The notes under the pieces were generated by a model, which searched no databases, had not been told where the DNA came from, and saw nothing but the letters and a program-made list of their open reading frames with translations. Made by a program: the position numbers and the translations under genes. This document shows positions 37,862 through 47,796 of a stretch of DNA of 64,000 nt, one piece after another. Position 1 is the stretch's first letter, and each line of letters starts with the position of its first letter. Source of the stretch: Propionibacteriaceae bacterium AM104-82 (GTDB lineage Bacteria; Actinomycetota; Actinomycetes; Propionibacteriales; Propionibacteriaceae); NCBI GenBank assembly GCA_027658995.1, contig JAQDQK010000006.1, forward strand, positions 124,001 to 188,000, in the 5' to 3' direction.

Positions 37862-40767
37862 TTCCAGAACAGGTCCTCTGTGACCTCGTGTGCCCTGCGC
37901 ATCAGACGGCGCGTCTCGTCCTCCAACCTCGACGCCTGCCGCGGCGGGTAGCCGAGCACGTCGGCGACCGCCGCCAACTCGCGGGCATCCGACGGGATGG
38001 AATCGCTTGCCCTCCCCCGCACCAGCATCACGGCGTCGCGCAACTGACTGGCGCGCTGCCACGCATCCCTGAGCCGGGCGGCGCGTGACTCGTCCACGAT
38101 GCCGAGGTCGGTCAGCGCCTGAAGCGCCTCCAACGTCGCCGTGGAACGCAACTCGGGGAAGTCGTGCGCGTGGCGCAACTGGAGCAACTGCACCGTCCAC
38201 TCCACGTCGGAGAGTCCACCGGGGCCGAGCTTCAGGTGCCGCTCGCGCGCCTCGCCGCGCGGGATGCGTTCCTTCTCCATCCGCGCCTTGAGGGTGCGGA
38301 TCTCCCGCACCTGCTCGGGTGCCAGCCCTCCCTCGGGATAGCGGAACCAGTCGAGCGCGCCGAGCACCTGCGCCGCGAGGTCGACCTCTCCCGCTCCGGG
38401 CCGGGCGCGCAGCAGCGCCTGCGCCTCCCACGTCGAGGCCCACTTGCCGTAATAGGCCGCATAGGACGACACGGTGCGCACCTGCGCGCCGCCCTTTCCC
38501 TCGGGGCGCAGGTCGCTGTCGAGCACCAGGGCCGGGTCGGGTCCCGGCTTGCCGACGATCTCGGCGGCTCGGCGCACCAGCGCGGTCGCCTTGGAGATCT
38601 CCTCCGGCGTCGACTCGTCGGGGATCACGAACATGGCGTCGGCGTCCGAGGAGTAGCTCATCTCTCCCCCGCCCCAGCGGCCCATGGCGATCACCCCGAC
38701 GGCAGGGGCGTCGATCTCGCGGCGCGCAAGGTACAGCCCGGCGTCGATGGTCGCGGACGCCAGGTCGCTGAGCGAGGTGCCGACGGCGTCCAGGTCGGCC
38801 AGCCCCAGCACGTCGGCGATGGCGATCCGGCACAGTTCGGCCCTGCGCAGCGCCCGCACCGAAGCGGCCGCCTTGTCGGGGTCGTCGTGGCGGGCCGCCG
38901 CGCGCTGCATGGCGGTGGTCAACTCGTCGGCGGACCTGGGGCGCAGTTCCTCGTTGCTCGCGAGCATCCGGATCATGTCGGGGGCGCGGCGCAGCAGGTC
39001 GACGACGTAGCGACTCGACGACGAGATCCGCGCGAGGCGGTGGGCCATGTAGCTGTCGTCGCGCATCGCGCGCAGGTACCAGGAGGCGGTGCCGAGCGCC
39101 TCGGAGAGTTGCCGGAAGGCGAGCAGCCCGAAGTCGGGGTTGGGGCCCTCCGCGAACCAGCCGAGCATGGCGGGCAGCAGTTGGCGCTGGATCTCGGCGG
39201 CCCGGTCGGTTCCCCTGGTGAGCGCCTGGATGTGGCCGAGCGCCGCCTGCGGATCCTTGAACCCGAGCGCAAGCATCCGCGTCTTGGCCGCGTCGGGGGT
39301 CAGCTTCAGCCCGTCTGTGGAGACCGCGCTCACGGCGTCGAGCAGCGGGGAGAAGAACAGCCGCTGCTGCAGGGCGCGGACCCGCCGCGTCGACTCGCGC
39401 CACCGCTTGGTGACGTCATCGGAGTCGGTGTGGATCGACCGGGCGATCTGGCCGAGCGCCGGCTCCTCGTCGGGCAGCAGGTGGGTGCGACGCAGCCGTC
39501 GAAGCTGGACGCGGTGCTCAAGCACGCGCTGCAACCGGTACGCCTCGGACATCTCGGCGCCGTCGGCGCGGCCGATGTAGCCGTTGTCGACCAGCGCACG
39601 CAGCCCCTCGAAGGTGCCTCGCACGCGAAGCCGCTCGTCTGCGCGGCCGTGCACCAGTTGCAGCAGTTGCACGGAGAACTCGGTGTCGCGCAGTCCGCCC
39701 TTGCCGAGCTTGATCTCCCGGTCGGCCTGCTTGGAGGGGATCAGGGAGATCACCCGCTCGCGCATCGCGCGGACCTCGCCGAGGAAGTCGCCGCGCTCCC
39801 CCGCCTGCCACACCATCGGCCAGACCATGTCGACGAACGCCTGACCCAGTTCCTCGTCTCCCGCGGCCGGGCGCGCCTTCAGCATGGCCTGGAACTCCCA
39901 GTTCTTGGCCCACTTCTCGTAGTACAGCCTGCTGCTCTCCAGCGTCCGCACCAGCGGGCCCGCCTTCCCCTCCGGACGCAGCGCCGCGTCGACCTGGAAG
40001 ATGGTCCCCTCTGGCGTGTGGGCCGAGCAGATCCGTGCCTGCGCGGCGACGATCCTGGCGCCGACGGCCATCGCGTGGTCGGCGCGGACACCGTCGACGG
40101 GTTCGGCGACGTAGACGACGTCGACGTCGGAGATGTAGTTGAGTTCCTGGGCGCCGGTCTTGCCCATCGCGAGGATCGCGAGGCGCACCTGATCGGAGTC
40201 GGGCACCTCGGCCCTGGCGTAGGCGAGCGAGGCCTGCAGGACGGCGTCGGCGACGTGGGCCAGTTCGGCCGCGATGTCGTCGACCAGCAGCACCGGGTGT
40301 TCGGCGGCGAGGTCGCGGGCGGCGATCTCGATCAGCGCGACCCGGTTCGCCAACCGCAGCCGGTCGGGATCACCGTCCAGGGGCCCGTCGATGGGGCCGA
40401 CGCGCTCCTCGAAGAACCCGCGCCAGCCCGCCCTTCCGCGCGGCTGCGGGGCCTCACGCAGGGCCTGCGCCTCCTCGGGGTGCCGCACCAGCGTCTGGGC
40501 GAGCACGGACGAGCCACCGAGCACCAGCAGCAGCCGGGCGAGCCAGTCGGGGTCCTCGGCGATCGCGTCGAAGATCGGAGCAGTAGAGAGCCGTTCCAGG
40601 GCGTCGAGGGCCTGGTCCCGGTCGGCGACGGGGGCGAAAAGCGCAAGGTCGACGGGGGGCTCAGCTCCGATGCGTTCCTGCCAGCGTTCCCAGATCCTCG
40701 CCGCGGAACTGGCCGACTCGAACCCCCGTCGGGCGAACTCCGCGCTTGGCGACTGGTACCTGGTCAC
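37858..40767 (-). CDS. glnE: Glutamine synthetase adenylyltransferase/deadenylase
   Basis: The 969-aa bifunctional enzyme adds AMP to, and removes it from, the Tyr of GlnA1. It has two nucleotidyltransferase domains: AMGKTGAQELNYISDVDVVYV near residue 200 (deadenylating half) and AMGRWGGGEMSYSSDADAMFV near 690 (adenylating half), joined by helical regions. GTG 40767 has TAATCT 6 nt upstream (leaderless). It lies between the sterol-carrier gene and MFS, two genes from glnA2. Confidence 0.96.
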   Translation of the reverse strand: MTRYQSPSAEFARRGFESASSAARIWERWQERIGAEPPVDLALFAPVADRDQALDALERLSTAPIFDAIAEDPDWLARLLLVLGGSSVLAQTLVRHPEEAQALREAPQPRGRAGWRGFFEERVGPIDGPLDGDPDRLRLANRVALIEIAARDLAAEHPVLLVDDIAAELAHVADAVLQASLAYARAEVPDSDQVRLAILAMGKTGAQELNYISDVDVVYVAEPVDGVRADHAMAVGARIVAAQARICSAHTPEGTIFQVDAALRPEGKAGPLVRTLESSRLYYEKWAKNWEFQAMLKARPAAGDEELGQAFVDMVWPMVWQAGERGDFLGEVRAMRERVISLIPSKQADREIKLGKGGLRDTEFSVQLLQLVHGRADERLRVRGTFEGLRALVDNGYIGRADGAEMSEAYRLQRVLEHRVQLRRLRRTHLLPDEEPALGQIARSIHTDSDDVTKRWRESTRRVRALQQRLFFSPLLDAVSAVSTDGLKLTPDAAKTRMLALGFKDPQAALGHIQALTRGTDRAAEIQRQLLPAMLGWFAEGPNPDFGLLAFRQLSEALGTASWYLRAMRDDSYMAHRLARISSSSRYVVDLLRRAPDMIRMLASNEELRPRSADELTTAMQRAAARHDDPDKAAASVRALRRAELCRIAIADVLGLADLDAVGTSLSDLASATIDAGLYLARREIDAPAVGVIAMGRWGGGEMSYSSDADAMFVIPDESTPEEISKATALVRRAAEIVGKPGPDPALVLDSDLRPEGKGGAQVRTVSSYAAYYGKWASTWEAQALLRARPGAGEVDLAAQVLGALDWFRYPEGGLAPEQVREIRTLKARMEKERIPRGEARERHLKLGPGGLSDVEWTVQLLQLRHAHDFPELRSTATLEALQALTDLGIVDESRAARLRDAWQRASQLRDAVMLVRGRASDSIPSDARELAAVADVLGYPPRQASRLEDETRRLMRRAHEVTEDLFWN

Positions 40768-40804
40768 GGGCCCAGATTATCGGCCCGGCTATCCTGACCG
40801 GGAT

Positions 40805-41224
40805 ATGTTCAAGCCATCTCCCAAGGTCGTCGCCGCGCTGCGGGACCGCGTCGACCCGGCGGCGCTCGACGCCGAACTGGCCCGCAAGCGCCCCGACCTG
40901 ACGCGACTGCTGTTCGACGCAGCGCGGGACGGCGAACCGCTCGGCAGGGAGTTGACGGCCGCGGTGTGCCGGGCGGGCTGCGCCCTGCTCGGCGAGAGGC
41001 ACCCCGGTGCGAGCATCGAGGTGCGGGTCCCCCCGTTCGCCGCGGTGCAGATCGGCTTCGAGACGGGCCCGAAGCACACGAGGGGCACCCCGCCCAATGT
41101 GGTCGAGGTGACGCCGGAGACGTTCATCGACCTCGCCGTCGGGCGACTGGCCTGGGACGAGGCGCCGGTGCGCGCAAGCGGGGTGCACGCAGACGAGGTG
41201 CGCCGCGTGTTCCCGCTCGCGTGA
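40805..41224 (+). CDS. Sterol-carrier family protein (actinobacterial)
   Basis: The 139-aa protein ends in the pattern EVRVPPFAAVQ, GPKHTRGTPPNVVE, and LAVGRLAWDEA, which marks an actinobacterial sterol-carrier-like (SCP2-fold) family. Function unknown. TATCCT (40790-40795) precedes ATG 40805 by 9 nt, so the mRNA is near-leaderless. It diverges from glnE with only about 37 bp between the starts. Confidence 0.78.
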   Translation: MFKPSPKVVAALRDRVDPAALDAELARKRPDLTRLLFDAARDGEPLGRELTAAVCRAGCALLGERHPGASIEVRVPPFAAVQIGFETGPKHTRGTPPNVVEVTPETFIDLAVGRLAWDEAPVRASGVHADEVRRVFPLA

Positions 41225-41239
41225 CGCGGGGCTCGAGGG

Positions 41240-42565
41240 TCACATCACGCGGATGTGGCGCTCCAACTCCCACGGGGTGACCTGGCGGCGGTAGGCCGCG
41301 AACTCCTCGCGCTTGTTGCGCAGGAAGTACTCGTAGACATGCTCGCCGAGGGTCTCGGCGACCAGTTCGGACTCCTCCATCAGTCGCACCGCCTCGTCGA
41401 GGTTGTGCGGCAGTTCGCGGATGCCGAGCGCCTTGCGCTCGCGGTCGCTGAGCCGCCACGCCTCCTCCTCGGTCTCCGGGGGAAGCGGGTACTCCTCCTC
41501 GATGCCCTTGAGGCCCGCGTTGAGCATCACGGCGTAGGCGAGGTACGGGTTCACCGCCGAGTCGACCGCCCGGTACTCGATGCGAGCCGACGAGGTCTTG
41601 CCAGGGGTGAACTGCGGGATCCGGACCAGCGCGGAGCGGTCGGCGCGACCCCAGCAGGCGAACTGCGGGGCCTCGGAGCCGGTGACAAGCCGCTTGTACG
41701 AGTTGACCCACTGGTTCGTGACGGCGGTGATCTCCGGCGCGTGGCGCAGCAGGCCAGCGATGAAGTGCTTGGCCGTCTTCGACAGGTTGTACTGGTCGCT
41801 CGCGTCGTAGAAGGCGTTGGTGTCGCCCTCGAACAGCGACATGTGGGTGTGCATGCCGCTGCCCGCGTACTCGGAGAACGGCTTGGGCATGAAGGTCGCA
41901 TGCACGCCCTGGCTGACGGCCACCTCGCGGATCACGACGCGGAACGTCATCACGTTGTCCGCCATGGTGAGCGCGTCGGCGTAGCGCAGGTCGATCTCGT
42001 GCTGGCCGGGTGCGGCCTCGTGGTGGCTGAACTCGACCGAGATGCCCATCTGCTCCAGCATGGTGATGGCGTCGCGGCGGAAGTCGGTGCCGTCGCCGAG
42101 CGTGGTGTGGTCGAAGTAGCCGCCGTCGTCGAGGGGCTCCGGCGGCAGCAGGTTACGCAGCAGGAAGAACTCGATCTCGGGGTGGATGTAGTAGGTGAAG
42201 CCCATGTCGCCGGCCTTCTGCATCGCGCGCTTCAGCACGAAGCGCGGATCGGCGTAGCTGGGCGACCCGTCGGGCAGTTTGATGTCGCAGAACATCCGGG
42301 CGGTCGAGCGGCCCGCCTGACGCCAGGGCAACACCTGGTACGTCGACGGGTCGGGTGCCGCGACCATGTCGGACTCGTACACGCGCGCGAAGCCCTCGAT
42401 CGCGGAGCCGTCGAAGCCGACGCCCTCGGCGATCGCGCCCTCCACCTCCGCGGGGGCGATGGCCACCGACTTCAGCGACCCCAGCACGTCGGTGAACCAG
42501 AGCCTCACGAAGCGGATGCCGCGCTCCTCCATGGAGCGCAGGACGAACTCAGTCTGCCTATCCAT
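41240..42565 (-). CDS. glnA2: Second type I glutamine synthetase (GlnA2-type)
   Basis: The 441-aa GS-fold protein has the motifs FDGSAIEGF, HPEIEFFL and GSGMHTHMSLF. It lacks the adenylylation-loop Tyr of GlnA1; the equivalent region is EEAWRLSDRERKALGIRELP. It therefore should not be a GlnE target. GlnA2 orthologues are conserved in actinobacteria. CACACT (42578-42573) lies 7 nt before ATG 42565, and a GlnR-type box lies just upstream. Confidence 0.92.
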   Translation of the reverse strand: MDRQTEFVLRSMEERGIRFVRLWFTDVLGSLKSVAIAPAEVEGAIAEGVGFDGSAIEGFARVYESDMVAAPDPSTYQVLPWRQAGRSTARMFCDIKLPDGSPSYADPRFVLKRAMQKAGDMGFTYYIHPEIEFFLLRNLLPPEPLDDGGYFDHTTLGDGTDFRRDAITMLEQMGISVEFSHHEAAPGQHEIDLRYADALTMADNVMTFRVVIREVAVSQGVHATFMPKPFSEYAGSGMHTHMSLFEGDTNAFYDASDQYNLSKTAKHFIAGLLRHAPEITAVTNQWVNSYKRLVTGSEAPQFACWGRADRSALVRIPQFTPGKTSSARIEYRAVDSAVNPYLAYAVMLNAGLKGIEEEYPLPPETEEEAWRLSDRERKALGIRELPHNLDEAVRLMEESELVAETLGEHVYEYFLRNKREEFAAYRRQVTPWELERHIRVM

Positions 42566-42588
42566 GTCGCCAAGTGTGCCCGGCCCGT

Positions 42589-42604
42589 GTTACAGGCGCG
42601 TGAC
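42589..42604 (-). promoter_or_regulatory. GlnR-type box upstream of glnA2
   Basis: Read on the minus strand: GTCAC, then the spacer GCGCCT, then GTAAC, obeying the gTnAC-n6-GaAAC rule with one mismatch. The 6-nt spacer is identical to that of the first pair before glnA1. The site ends 10 bp before the predicted -10 box CACACT. Confidence 0.7.
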
Positions 42605-42672
42605 GACCCGGCCGACACGCGGCCCCTAGTCGTCGCGGGAGTGCGCCCCCGACGTCGCCTAGACTTGCCCGC

Positions 42673-43515
42673 ATGGCACAGCCGGGTTGGTACGCAGACC
42701 CCACGGCGCCCGACGGTCGGCGCTACTGGGACGGTCAGCGCTGGCTTGAGCCGACCCCCGAACCAAAGGGGTCAGGCACCTGGCTCTGGTTGGCGATCGC
42801 CCTTGTGGTGGTGGCCAGCATCGTGGCTGGCATGATCCTGTGGCCGCGCGACGGGCTCAGCTTCGGCGCCACCCCGGAGGACACCCGCAGCGCCAAGCCG
42901 ACCGGCAAACAGTGGGACGAGCGGGAACCGACGGACACCCCGACCCCCACCCCCGTCGAGTCGGGCTTCGGCGAGCCGATCACCTGCCCCTACTCCGATT
43001 CCTCCCCCCGCAGCGAGGTCCGCAACGGGCGGCTCTCCGGCGGCGGGCTCTCCATCGAGGCACCCCGCGGCGAGTGGGTCGAGTCCTCGGCCTACATCTC
43101 CTGGATGTACGAGGACAACTCGATGATCCGCTCGATCGCGCCCGGCTGGATCAGCAACGTCAACCTCGGCTACATCAAGGTCTCCGACGGCTTCTCATCG
43201 TCGCTCTCGCAGGCATCCGAGGAGTTCATGAGCTGCATGGCCTCCTCCGGCATGTTCGCAAGCTTCGAACGCCGCGACGTGCTGCGCAGCGAGGACTACA
43301 ACGTCGACGGCAGGATCGGCTGGCGCTCCACGTCCAACATCTACGTCGCGAACCAGCGCCACCAGGGCATCGAGGGCGACACCGTCGACCTGGTGCTTGT
43401 CCCCACCGACGACAAGGACAAGATCGCCGTCTACGTGACCTGCGCCACGATCGACAAGCAGGACAACCAGGAGGAGGTCCGCAAGATGCTTGAGACCCTC
43501 CAGTGGGACGGCTGA
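42673..43515 (+). CDS. DUF2510 domain membrane protein
   Basis: The 280-aa protein begins with DUF2510 ([21 protein letters not shown]). One TM segment follows near residues 38-58, then a low-complexity linker (TPTPTPVE) and an unassigned extracellular domain of about 190 residues. TAGACT lies 7 nt before the ATG (leaderless). Function unknown; the fold suggests a cell-surface protein. Confidence 0.8.
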   Translation: MAQPGWYADPTAPDGRRYWDGQRWLEPTPEPKGSGTWLWLAIALVVVASIVAGMILWPRDGLSFGATPEDTRSAKPTGKQWDEREPTDTPTPTPVESGFGEPITCPYSDSSPRSEVRNGRLSGGGLSIEAPRGEWVESSAYISWMYEDNSMIRSIAPGWISNVNLGYIKVSDGFSSSLSQASEEFMSCMASSGMFASFERRDVLRSEDYNVDGRIGWRSTSNIYVANQRHQGIEGDTVDLVLVPTDDKDKIAVYVTCATIDKQDNQEEVRKMLETLQWDG

Positions 43516-43562
43516 GCGCCGGTATTCCGGCTCCTCAGCGGCGCGGCACTAGACTGCACCGT

Positions 43563-44411
43563 GTGAACCCCGTTACCCCGCACACCGTCACCCCGATGCG
43601 CGACGTGCCGCGCTCGATCCAGCGTCCCGAGTACGTCGGCAAGCCCGCGCCCAAGCGCTACACCGGCTCCGACGTGCAGAGCGCCGACGTGATCGAGCGG
43701 ATGCGCGAGGCGGGCCGGATCGGGCACAACGCCATGATGGAGGCGTCGAAGGCGATCGCGCCGGGCGTCACCACCGACGAGTTGGACCGAATCGCGCACG
43801 AGTACATGCTCGACCACGGCGCCTACCCGTCCGCGCTGAGCTACCGGGGCTTCCCGAAGTCGATCTGCACCTCCGTCAACGAGGTGATCTGCCACGGCAT
43901 CCCCGACCTTCGCCCCCTCGAGGACGGCGACCTCGTCAAGATCGACTGCACCGCGTTCAAGGACGGCGTCCACGGCGACAACTGTGCGACCTTCTTCTGC
44001 GGCGACGTCGACGAGGAGTCCCGACTGCTCGCCGAGCGCACCCAGGAGGCCATGAACCGGGCGATCCGCGCCGTGAGGCCCGGACGCCCCATCTCCGTGA
44101 TCGGGCGAGTCATCGAGTCCTACGCCAAGCGCTTCGGCTACGGCGTGATCCGTGACTACACCGGCCACGGCGTGCACACCGCGTTCCACTCCGGCCTTGT
44201 GATCCTGCACTACGACGAGCCGCGGCTCAACACGATCATGCAGCAGGGCATGACGTTCACGATCGAGCCGATGCTGACCCTCGGCACGCACGAGACCCAA
44301 CTCTGGGACGACGACTGGACCGTCGTGACCGCAGACGGCTCACGCTGCGCCCAGTTCGAGCAGTCGCTGGTGGTGACCGCCGACGGTGCGGAGATCCTGA
44401 CCGCCCCCTGA
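43563..44411 (+). CDS. map: Type I methionine aminopeptidase
   Basis: The 282-aa enzyme removes N-terminal Met. It has an N-terminal extension with Pro-rich sequence, as in MetAP1c-type proteins. Metal ligands lie in [31 protein letters not shown] and EQSLVVT. GTG 43563 has TAGACT (43550-43555) 7 nt upstream (leaderless), so the longer reading is rejected. Confidence 0.94.
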   Translation: MNPVTPHTVTPMRDVPRSIQRPEYVGKPAPKRYTGSDVQSADVIERMREAGRIGHNAMMEASKAIAPGVTTDELDRIAHEYMLDHGAYPSALSYRGFPKSICTSVNEVICHGIPDLRPLEDGDLVKIDCTAFKDGVHGDNCATFFCGDVDEESRLLAERTQEAMNRAIRAVRPGRPISVIGRVIESYAKRFGYGVIRDYTGHGVHTAFHSGLVILHYDEPRLNTIMQQGMTFTIEPMLTLGTHETQLWDDDWTVVTADGSRCAQFEQSLVVTADGAEILTAP

Positions 44412-44462
44412 CGCAGGAAAATCGTTGTCAACCTCACGGGGAGCCGTTTCGTAGTCATGGGT

Positions 44463-44984
44463 ATGAAAGGCAACCAACCCGATGAGGCGTTCACGAGTTT
44501 CGTGTCCGCGCACTCGCAGGCGCTGCGCCGCACCGCCTACCTGCTGACGGGCAACACGTCGACGGCGGAGGACCTCCTCCAGGATGCCCTCGTCAAGACG
44601 TGGCTCGCCTGGAAGCGCGTCGAGCAGGCCACGGCCGCCGCCTACACAAGGCGGATCATGGTCAACCTGGCGACCGACCGGTGGCGCCGCAAGCGCTACG
44701 ACACCGTCTCGGCCGATGTCGCGCAGTGGCGGCCCGATCCCGCCGCCGAACGCGAGTTCGACGCCACCGACGACCGGTCCTTCATCGTGCGGCAGCTCGC
44801 CGCGCTGAACCCGCGGGAGCGGGCCATCGTCGTGCTGCGCTACTACCACGACCTCTCCGAGGCCGACGTGGCCGACTCCGTCGGCTGCTCCGTCGGCACC
44901 GTGAAGTCCACCTGTTCTCGGGCGCTGGCCCGCCTCCGCACCAGGGCCGAGGCCGCGCAGATCACCACCAGGAGCATCTCATGA
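44463..44984 (+). CDS. SigE-family ECF RNA polymerase sigma factor
   Basis: The 173-aa protein has region 2 (DEAFTSFVSAHSQALRRTAYLLTGN, then AEDLLQDALVKTW) and region 4 (LNPRERAIVVLRYYHDLSEADVADSVGCSVGTVKS), which matches the actinobacterial SigE family. Start ATG 44463 or ATG 44457; TCAACC and CGTAGT upstream (about 44429 and 44450) could be its own ECF-type promoter. The stop overlaps the next gene (ATGA). Confidence 0.87.
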   Translation: MKGNQPDEAFTSFVSAHSQALRRTAYLLTGNTSTAEDLLQDALVKTWLAWKRVEQATAAAYTRRIMVNLATDRWRRKRYDTVSADVAQWRPDPAAEREFDATDDRSFIVRQLAALNPRERAIVVLRYYHDLSEADVADSVGCSVGTVKSTCSRALARLRTRAEAAQITTRSIS

Positions 44985-45967
44985 CCCCCATGAACGAACC
45001 GGAACTGCGCCGGGAACTCTCGCAGATCGACGTGCCGACCCCCATCGACAACGCCTCGCTCGCCGCCTCCGTCATCGGCCGGGGCCGCGGCATCAAGCGC
45101 CGTCGGGGCGCCATCGCCGCCGTCGCGGCGCTCGCGGTGGTCGCGGGCGGCGTCGGCATCGGGATCGCCACCCAGCCGCGCCAGAACGCGCTGCCCGCCG
45201 AGCCGACGCCCACGCCGAGCATCACGGTCGCCCCGACGCCGAGCGTGTCGCCGAAGCCGACCGGCACGCCCGCCGCGACGCAGAACCCAGAGGCGACGCG
45301 GACTCCGGAGGCGACGCAGACGCCGGAGGTCACCCCTAGCATGCAGCCTCCCGCGCCGGTGTGGACCGACCTGCAGAACCTGCCCGACGATGTCGGCAGC
45401 CTCGGCGACCGCGGCCTGCCGCTCGACCCGCGGGTCGGCGAGACCTCCGACGAGGGCAGCGTCGAGCGCGCCACCATGCAGTTGACGTGCCATCAGCAAC
45501 CCTTCACCCTGGATGCCCTGGGCACCATCACCGGCGGCCGCACGATCGTGGAGAGCGCGCCGACCTCTGCCCACTGGCAGTCGATCCTGGTCTTCGGCTC
45601 CGAGCAGGACGCCGCCGACTTCATGGCCCAGGCCCGAGGCAAGGCCGAGGAATGCCACACCGCGGGCACCACGCCCGCCGAGCCGGTCGAGGGAGTGGAA
45701 GACATGTTCAACCGCTCCGTGCCCGTCTACCACGACGATGAGACCCTCGGCACCGACGGCGTGATCTTCGGAGGCTACGCCGAGGTCAGCAACGACGGCG
45801 GCACCACCTTCGCGCCCGCCCCGGACGCCGTGATCACCTACCTGGCGCGGGACGCCAACGTGGTGGCCGTCGCTCAACTGGGCGGCGAGGGCGCGGGCGA
45901 CATGTCCGCTGAGCCCGGCATCGACCAGGAACTGCGCAGCGTGATCGGACAGATCCTGGCCAAGTAG
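44981..45967 (+). CDS. Membrane-anchored protein coupled to the ECF factor (candidate anti-sigma or effector)
   Basis: The 328-aa protein has a cytoplasmic N-terminus of about 40 residues (RRELSQIDVPTPIDNASLAASV), one TM segment near residues 46-66, a Thr/Pro-rich linker and an extracellular C-terminal domain. ATG overlaps the sigma-factor stop. The layout resembles single-pass anti-sigma factors; no zinc-binding HxxxCxxC is seen, so this is inference. Confidence 0.72.
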   Translation: MTPMNEPELRRELSQIDVPTPIDNASLAASVIGRGRGIKRRRGAIAAVAALAVVAGGVGIGIATQPRQNALPAEPTPTPSITVAPTPSVSPKPTGTPAATQNPEATRTPEATQTPEVTPSMQPPAPVWTDLQNLPDDVGSLGDRGLPLDPRVGETSDEGSVERATMQLTCHQQPFTLDALGTITGGRTIVESAPTSAHWQSILVFGSEQDAADFMAQARGKAEECHTAGTTPAEPVEGVEDMFNRSVPVYHDDETLGTDGVIFGGYAEVSNDGGTTFAPAPDAVITYLARDANVVAVAQLGGEGAGDMSAEPGIDQELRSVIGQILAK

Positions 45968-45979
45968 CGGGCCCCCGCG

Positions 45980-46013
45980 ACGCCCCCTGGCACCTCGTGT
46001 GTCCGGGGGCGTT
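45980..46013 (+). terminator. Hairpin after the ECF operon
   Basis: CGCCCCC(T)GG pairs with CCGGGGGCG across a loop of about 12 nt, followed by TTG. It has a moderate stem and no long T run. Confidence 0.45.
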
Positions 46014-46034
46014 GCCGTGGGCTATCGTGTGCCG

Positions 46035-46844
46035 GTGTCCACCGTCGCCCGCCATGTCTCCAGCCGCCTCGAGGTCGAGGTCCGCGCCCAGGCCGACCTG
46101 ATCTTCTCGGTCGCCGTCAGCGCCGACTATCCCGAGGTCGAGGAGAGCCTGAGCTTCCGCGTCGGCGACCTCGAACTGGTTCCCGAGGAGGTCGTGGCGC
46201 CTTCCGGGAGCAGGCTGCACCGGCTCCGCGAGACGCCCGTCGGGACCCTGGTCGTCGACTACCGCGCCGACGTGCTGGCCCCCGCGCCCGAGCCGCCGAT
46301 GATCGGCATCGACGAGATCCTCTACACGCGCCCGTCGCGCTACTGCGACTCGGACCGGCTCGCGAACCTCAGCGGCACCCACTTCGCAGGCCTGAGCGGC
46401 CAGGAGTTGGTCGCGTCGGTGCGGGAGTGGGTGCACAACAAGATCGGCTACCGGCTGGGGTCGAGCCGCAGCATCGACGGGGCGCTTGACACCTACCTGA
46501 CCCGCAACGGCGTCTGCCGGGACTTCTCGCACCTTGTCGTCGCGTTCCTGCGCGGCCTGAACCTGCCCGCGCGCTTCGTGTCGGTCTACGCCCCCGGCCT
46601 GCGCCCGATGGACTTCCACGCCGTCTCGGAGGTCTACGTCGACGGCGCGTGGCAACTGCTGGACGCCACCGGCCTCGCCCCGCGGGAGACGATGGTGCGG
46701 ATCTGCACCGGGCGTGACGCGTCGGACACGGCGTTCATGACGACGCTGGGCGGCCGCACCCGCCTCGCGTCGATGCGGGTCGACGCGTCGATCGACGGGG
46801 ACCTGCCCGAGGACGACGGCCTGCGCCCCGTCGGACTCAGGTAG
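46035..46844 (+). CDS. Transglutaminase-like domain protein (plus strand)
   Basis: The 269-aa cytoplasmic protein has the transglutaminase-like papain-fold core: Cys in TRNGVCRDFSHLVVAFLRGL, His in DFHAVSEVYVDG and Asp in QLLDATG. GTG 46035 has TATCGT 6 nt upstream (leaderless). It overlaps the convergent gene by 8 bp. The cluster with an ATP-grasp/alpha-E protein suggests peptide or amide-bond chemistry. Confidence 0.85.
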   Translation: MSTVARHVSSRLEVEVRAQADLIFSVAVSADYPEVEESLSFRVGDLELVPEEVVAPSGSRLHRLRETPVGTLVVDYRADVLAPAPEPPMIGIDEILYTRPSRYCDSDRLANLSGTHFAGLSGQELVASVREWVHNKIGYRLGSSRSIDGALDTYLTRNGVCRDFSHLVVAFLRGLNLPARFVSVYAPGLRPMDFHAVSEVYVDGAWQLLDATGLAPRETMVRICTGRDASDTAFMTTLGGRTRLASMRVDASIDGDLPEDDGLRPVGLR

Positions 46845-47796
46845 CGGCCCACTCCAGGTCGAGCGCGCTCATCCGCGGCAGGTCCTCGCCGGTCATCGGC
46901 ACCACGTCGACCCCCACCCCCAGCTTGGAGGTCTCCGCATCGGTGACGACGATCCCGCGCAGCGGGCTGACGTCGGCGAAGTCCCTCCCCCACGCGGTGA
47001 CGAGGTAGCGCGAGTCGGCGAACTGACCGTTGGTCGGGTCGAGGTCGATCCAGGACCCGTTCGGGGCGAGCGCGGACAGCCAGGCATGCGACGCGTCGGA
47101 TCCCTCCAACTTCTCCTTGCCGGGCGGCGGGACCGTCTCGATGTAGCCGGAGACGTAGCGGGCGGGAATGCCGAGCATCCGCAGCACCGCGATGGCGAGG
47201 TGGGCGAAGTCCTGACAGACGCCTGCGCGCAGGTCGAGGACCTGGTCGACGGTGGTGCGCACCGAGGTGACGCCCGGCCGGTAGGCGAAGTCGCGGCGGA
47301 TGCCAAGGGTCAGTTCGGCGAGCGCCTGGCCGAAGCCGAGGTCGGGCGCGAGCAGAGTGTCGGCGTACTCGCGGACGGCGGGCGTCGGCGTGACGTGCCT
47401 GCTCGGCAGGCCGAACAGGGCGCGGTCCATCCGCATGGCCGGGTTGGCGGAGATCACGCGCTGCGCGCTGGAGAGGCTCCACTGGTCGAGCGCGTCGACG
47501 TCGATGCGGGGCCATTCGACGTCGATCACCGACTCCTTCACAACCTCGAAGCGGGTGTGCGGGTAGTGGATCTCGAAGTAGTGGCTGCGGTTGCCGAACC
47601 GGTCCTCGTGTTCGGTGTGCAGCAGCGGCGTCGGGACGACCCCGGTGCCGTGCGCGACGATCCGCTGGCTCGGGGTTGGCCGGGGCGTCAGGAAGCCGCG
47701 CTCGTGGCACATGGTGACGGGGTCGGAGTAGTCGTAACTGGTGCGGTGCCGAACGAAGTAGCGGCGCGGGGTCAGGTTCTCGTCGAGTTGTCTCAC
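46837..47796 (-). CDS. Transglutaminase family protein with bacterial N-terminal domain
   Basis: The 319-aa protein has the bacterial transglutaminase-like N-terminal beta domain (YFVRHRTSYDYSDPVTMCHERG), then the core with Cys in RAGVCQDFAHLAIAVLR, His in SDASHAWLS and Asp in WIDLDPTN. Its GTG (47796) overlaps the stop of the ATP-grasp fusion gene, so the two are one operon. Confidence 0.88.
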   Translation of the reverse strand: MRQLDENLTPRRYFVRHRTSYDYSDPVTMCHERGFLTPRPTPSQRIVAHGTGVVPTPLLHTEHEDRFGNRSHYFEIHYPHTRFEVVKESVIDVEWPRIDVDALDQWSLSSAQRVISANPAMRMDRALFGLPSRHVTPTPAVREYADTLLAPDLGFGQALAELTLGIRRDFAYRPGVTSVRTTVDQVLDLRAGVCQDFAHLAIAVLRMLGIPARYVSGYIETVPPPGKEKLEGSDASHAWLSALAPNGSWIDLDPTNGQFADSRYLVTAWGRDFADVSPLRGIVVTDAETSKLGVGVDVVPMTGEDLPRMSALDLEWAAT

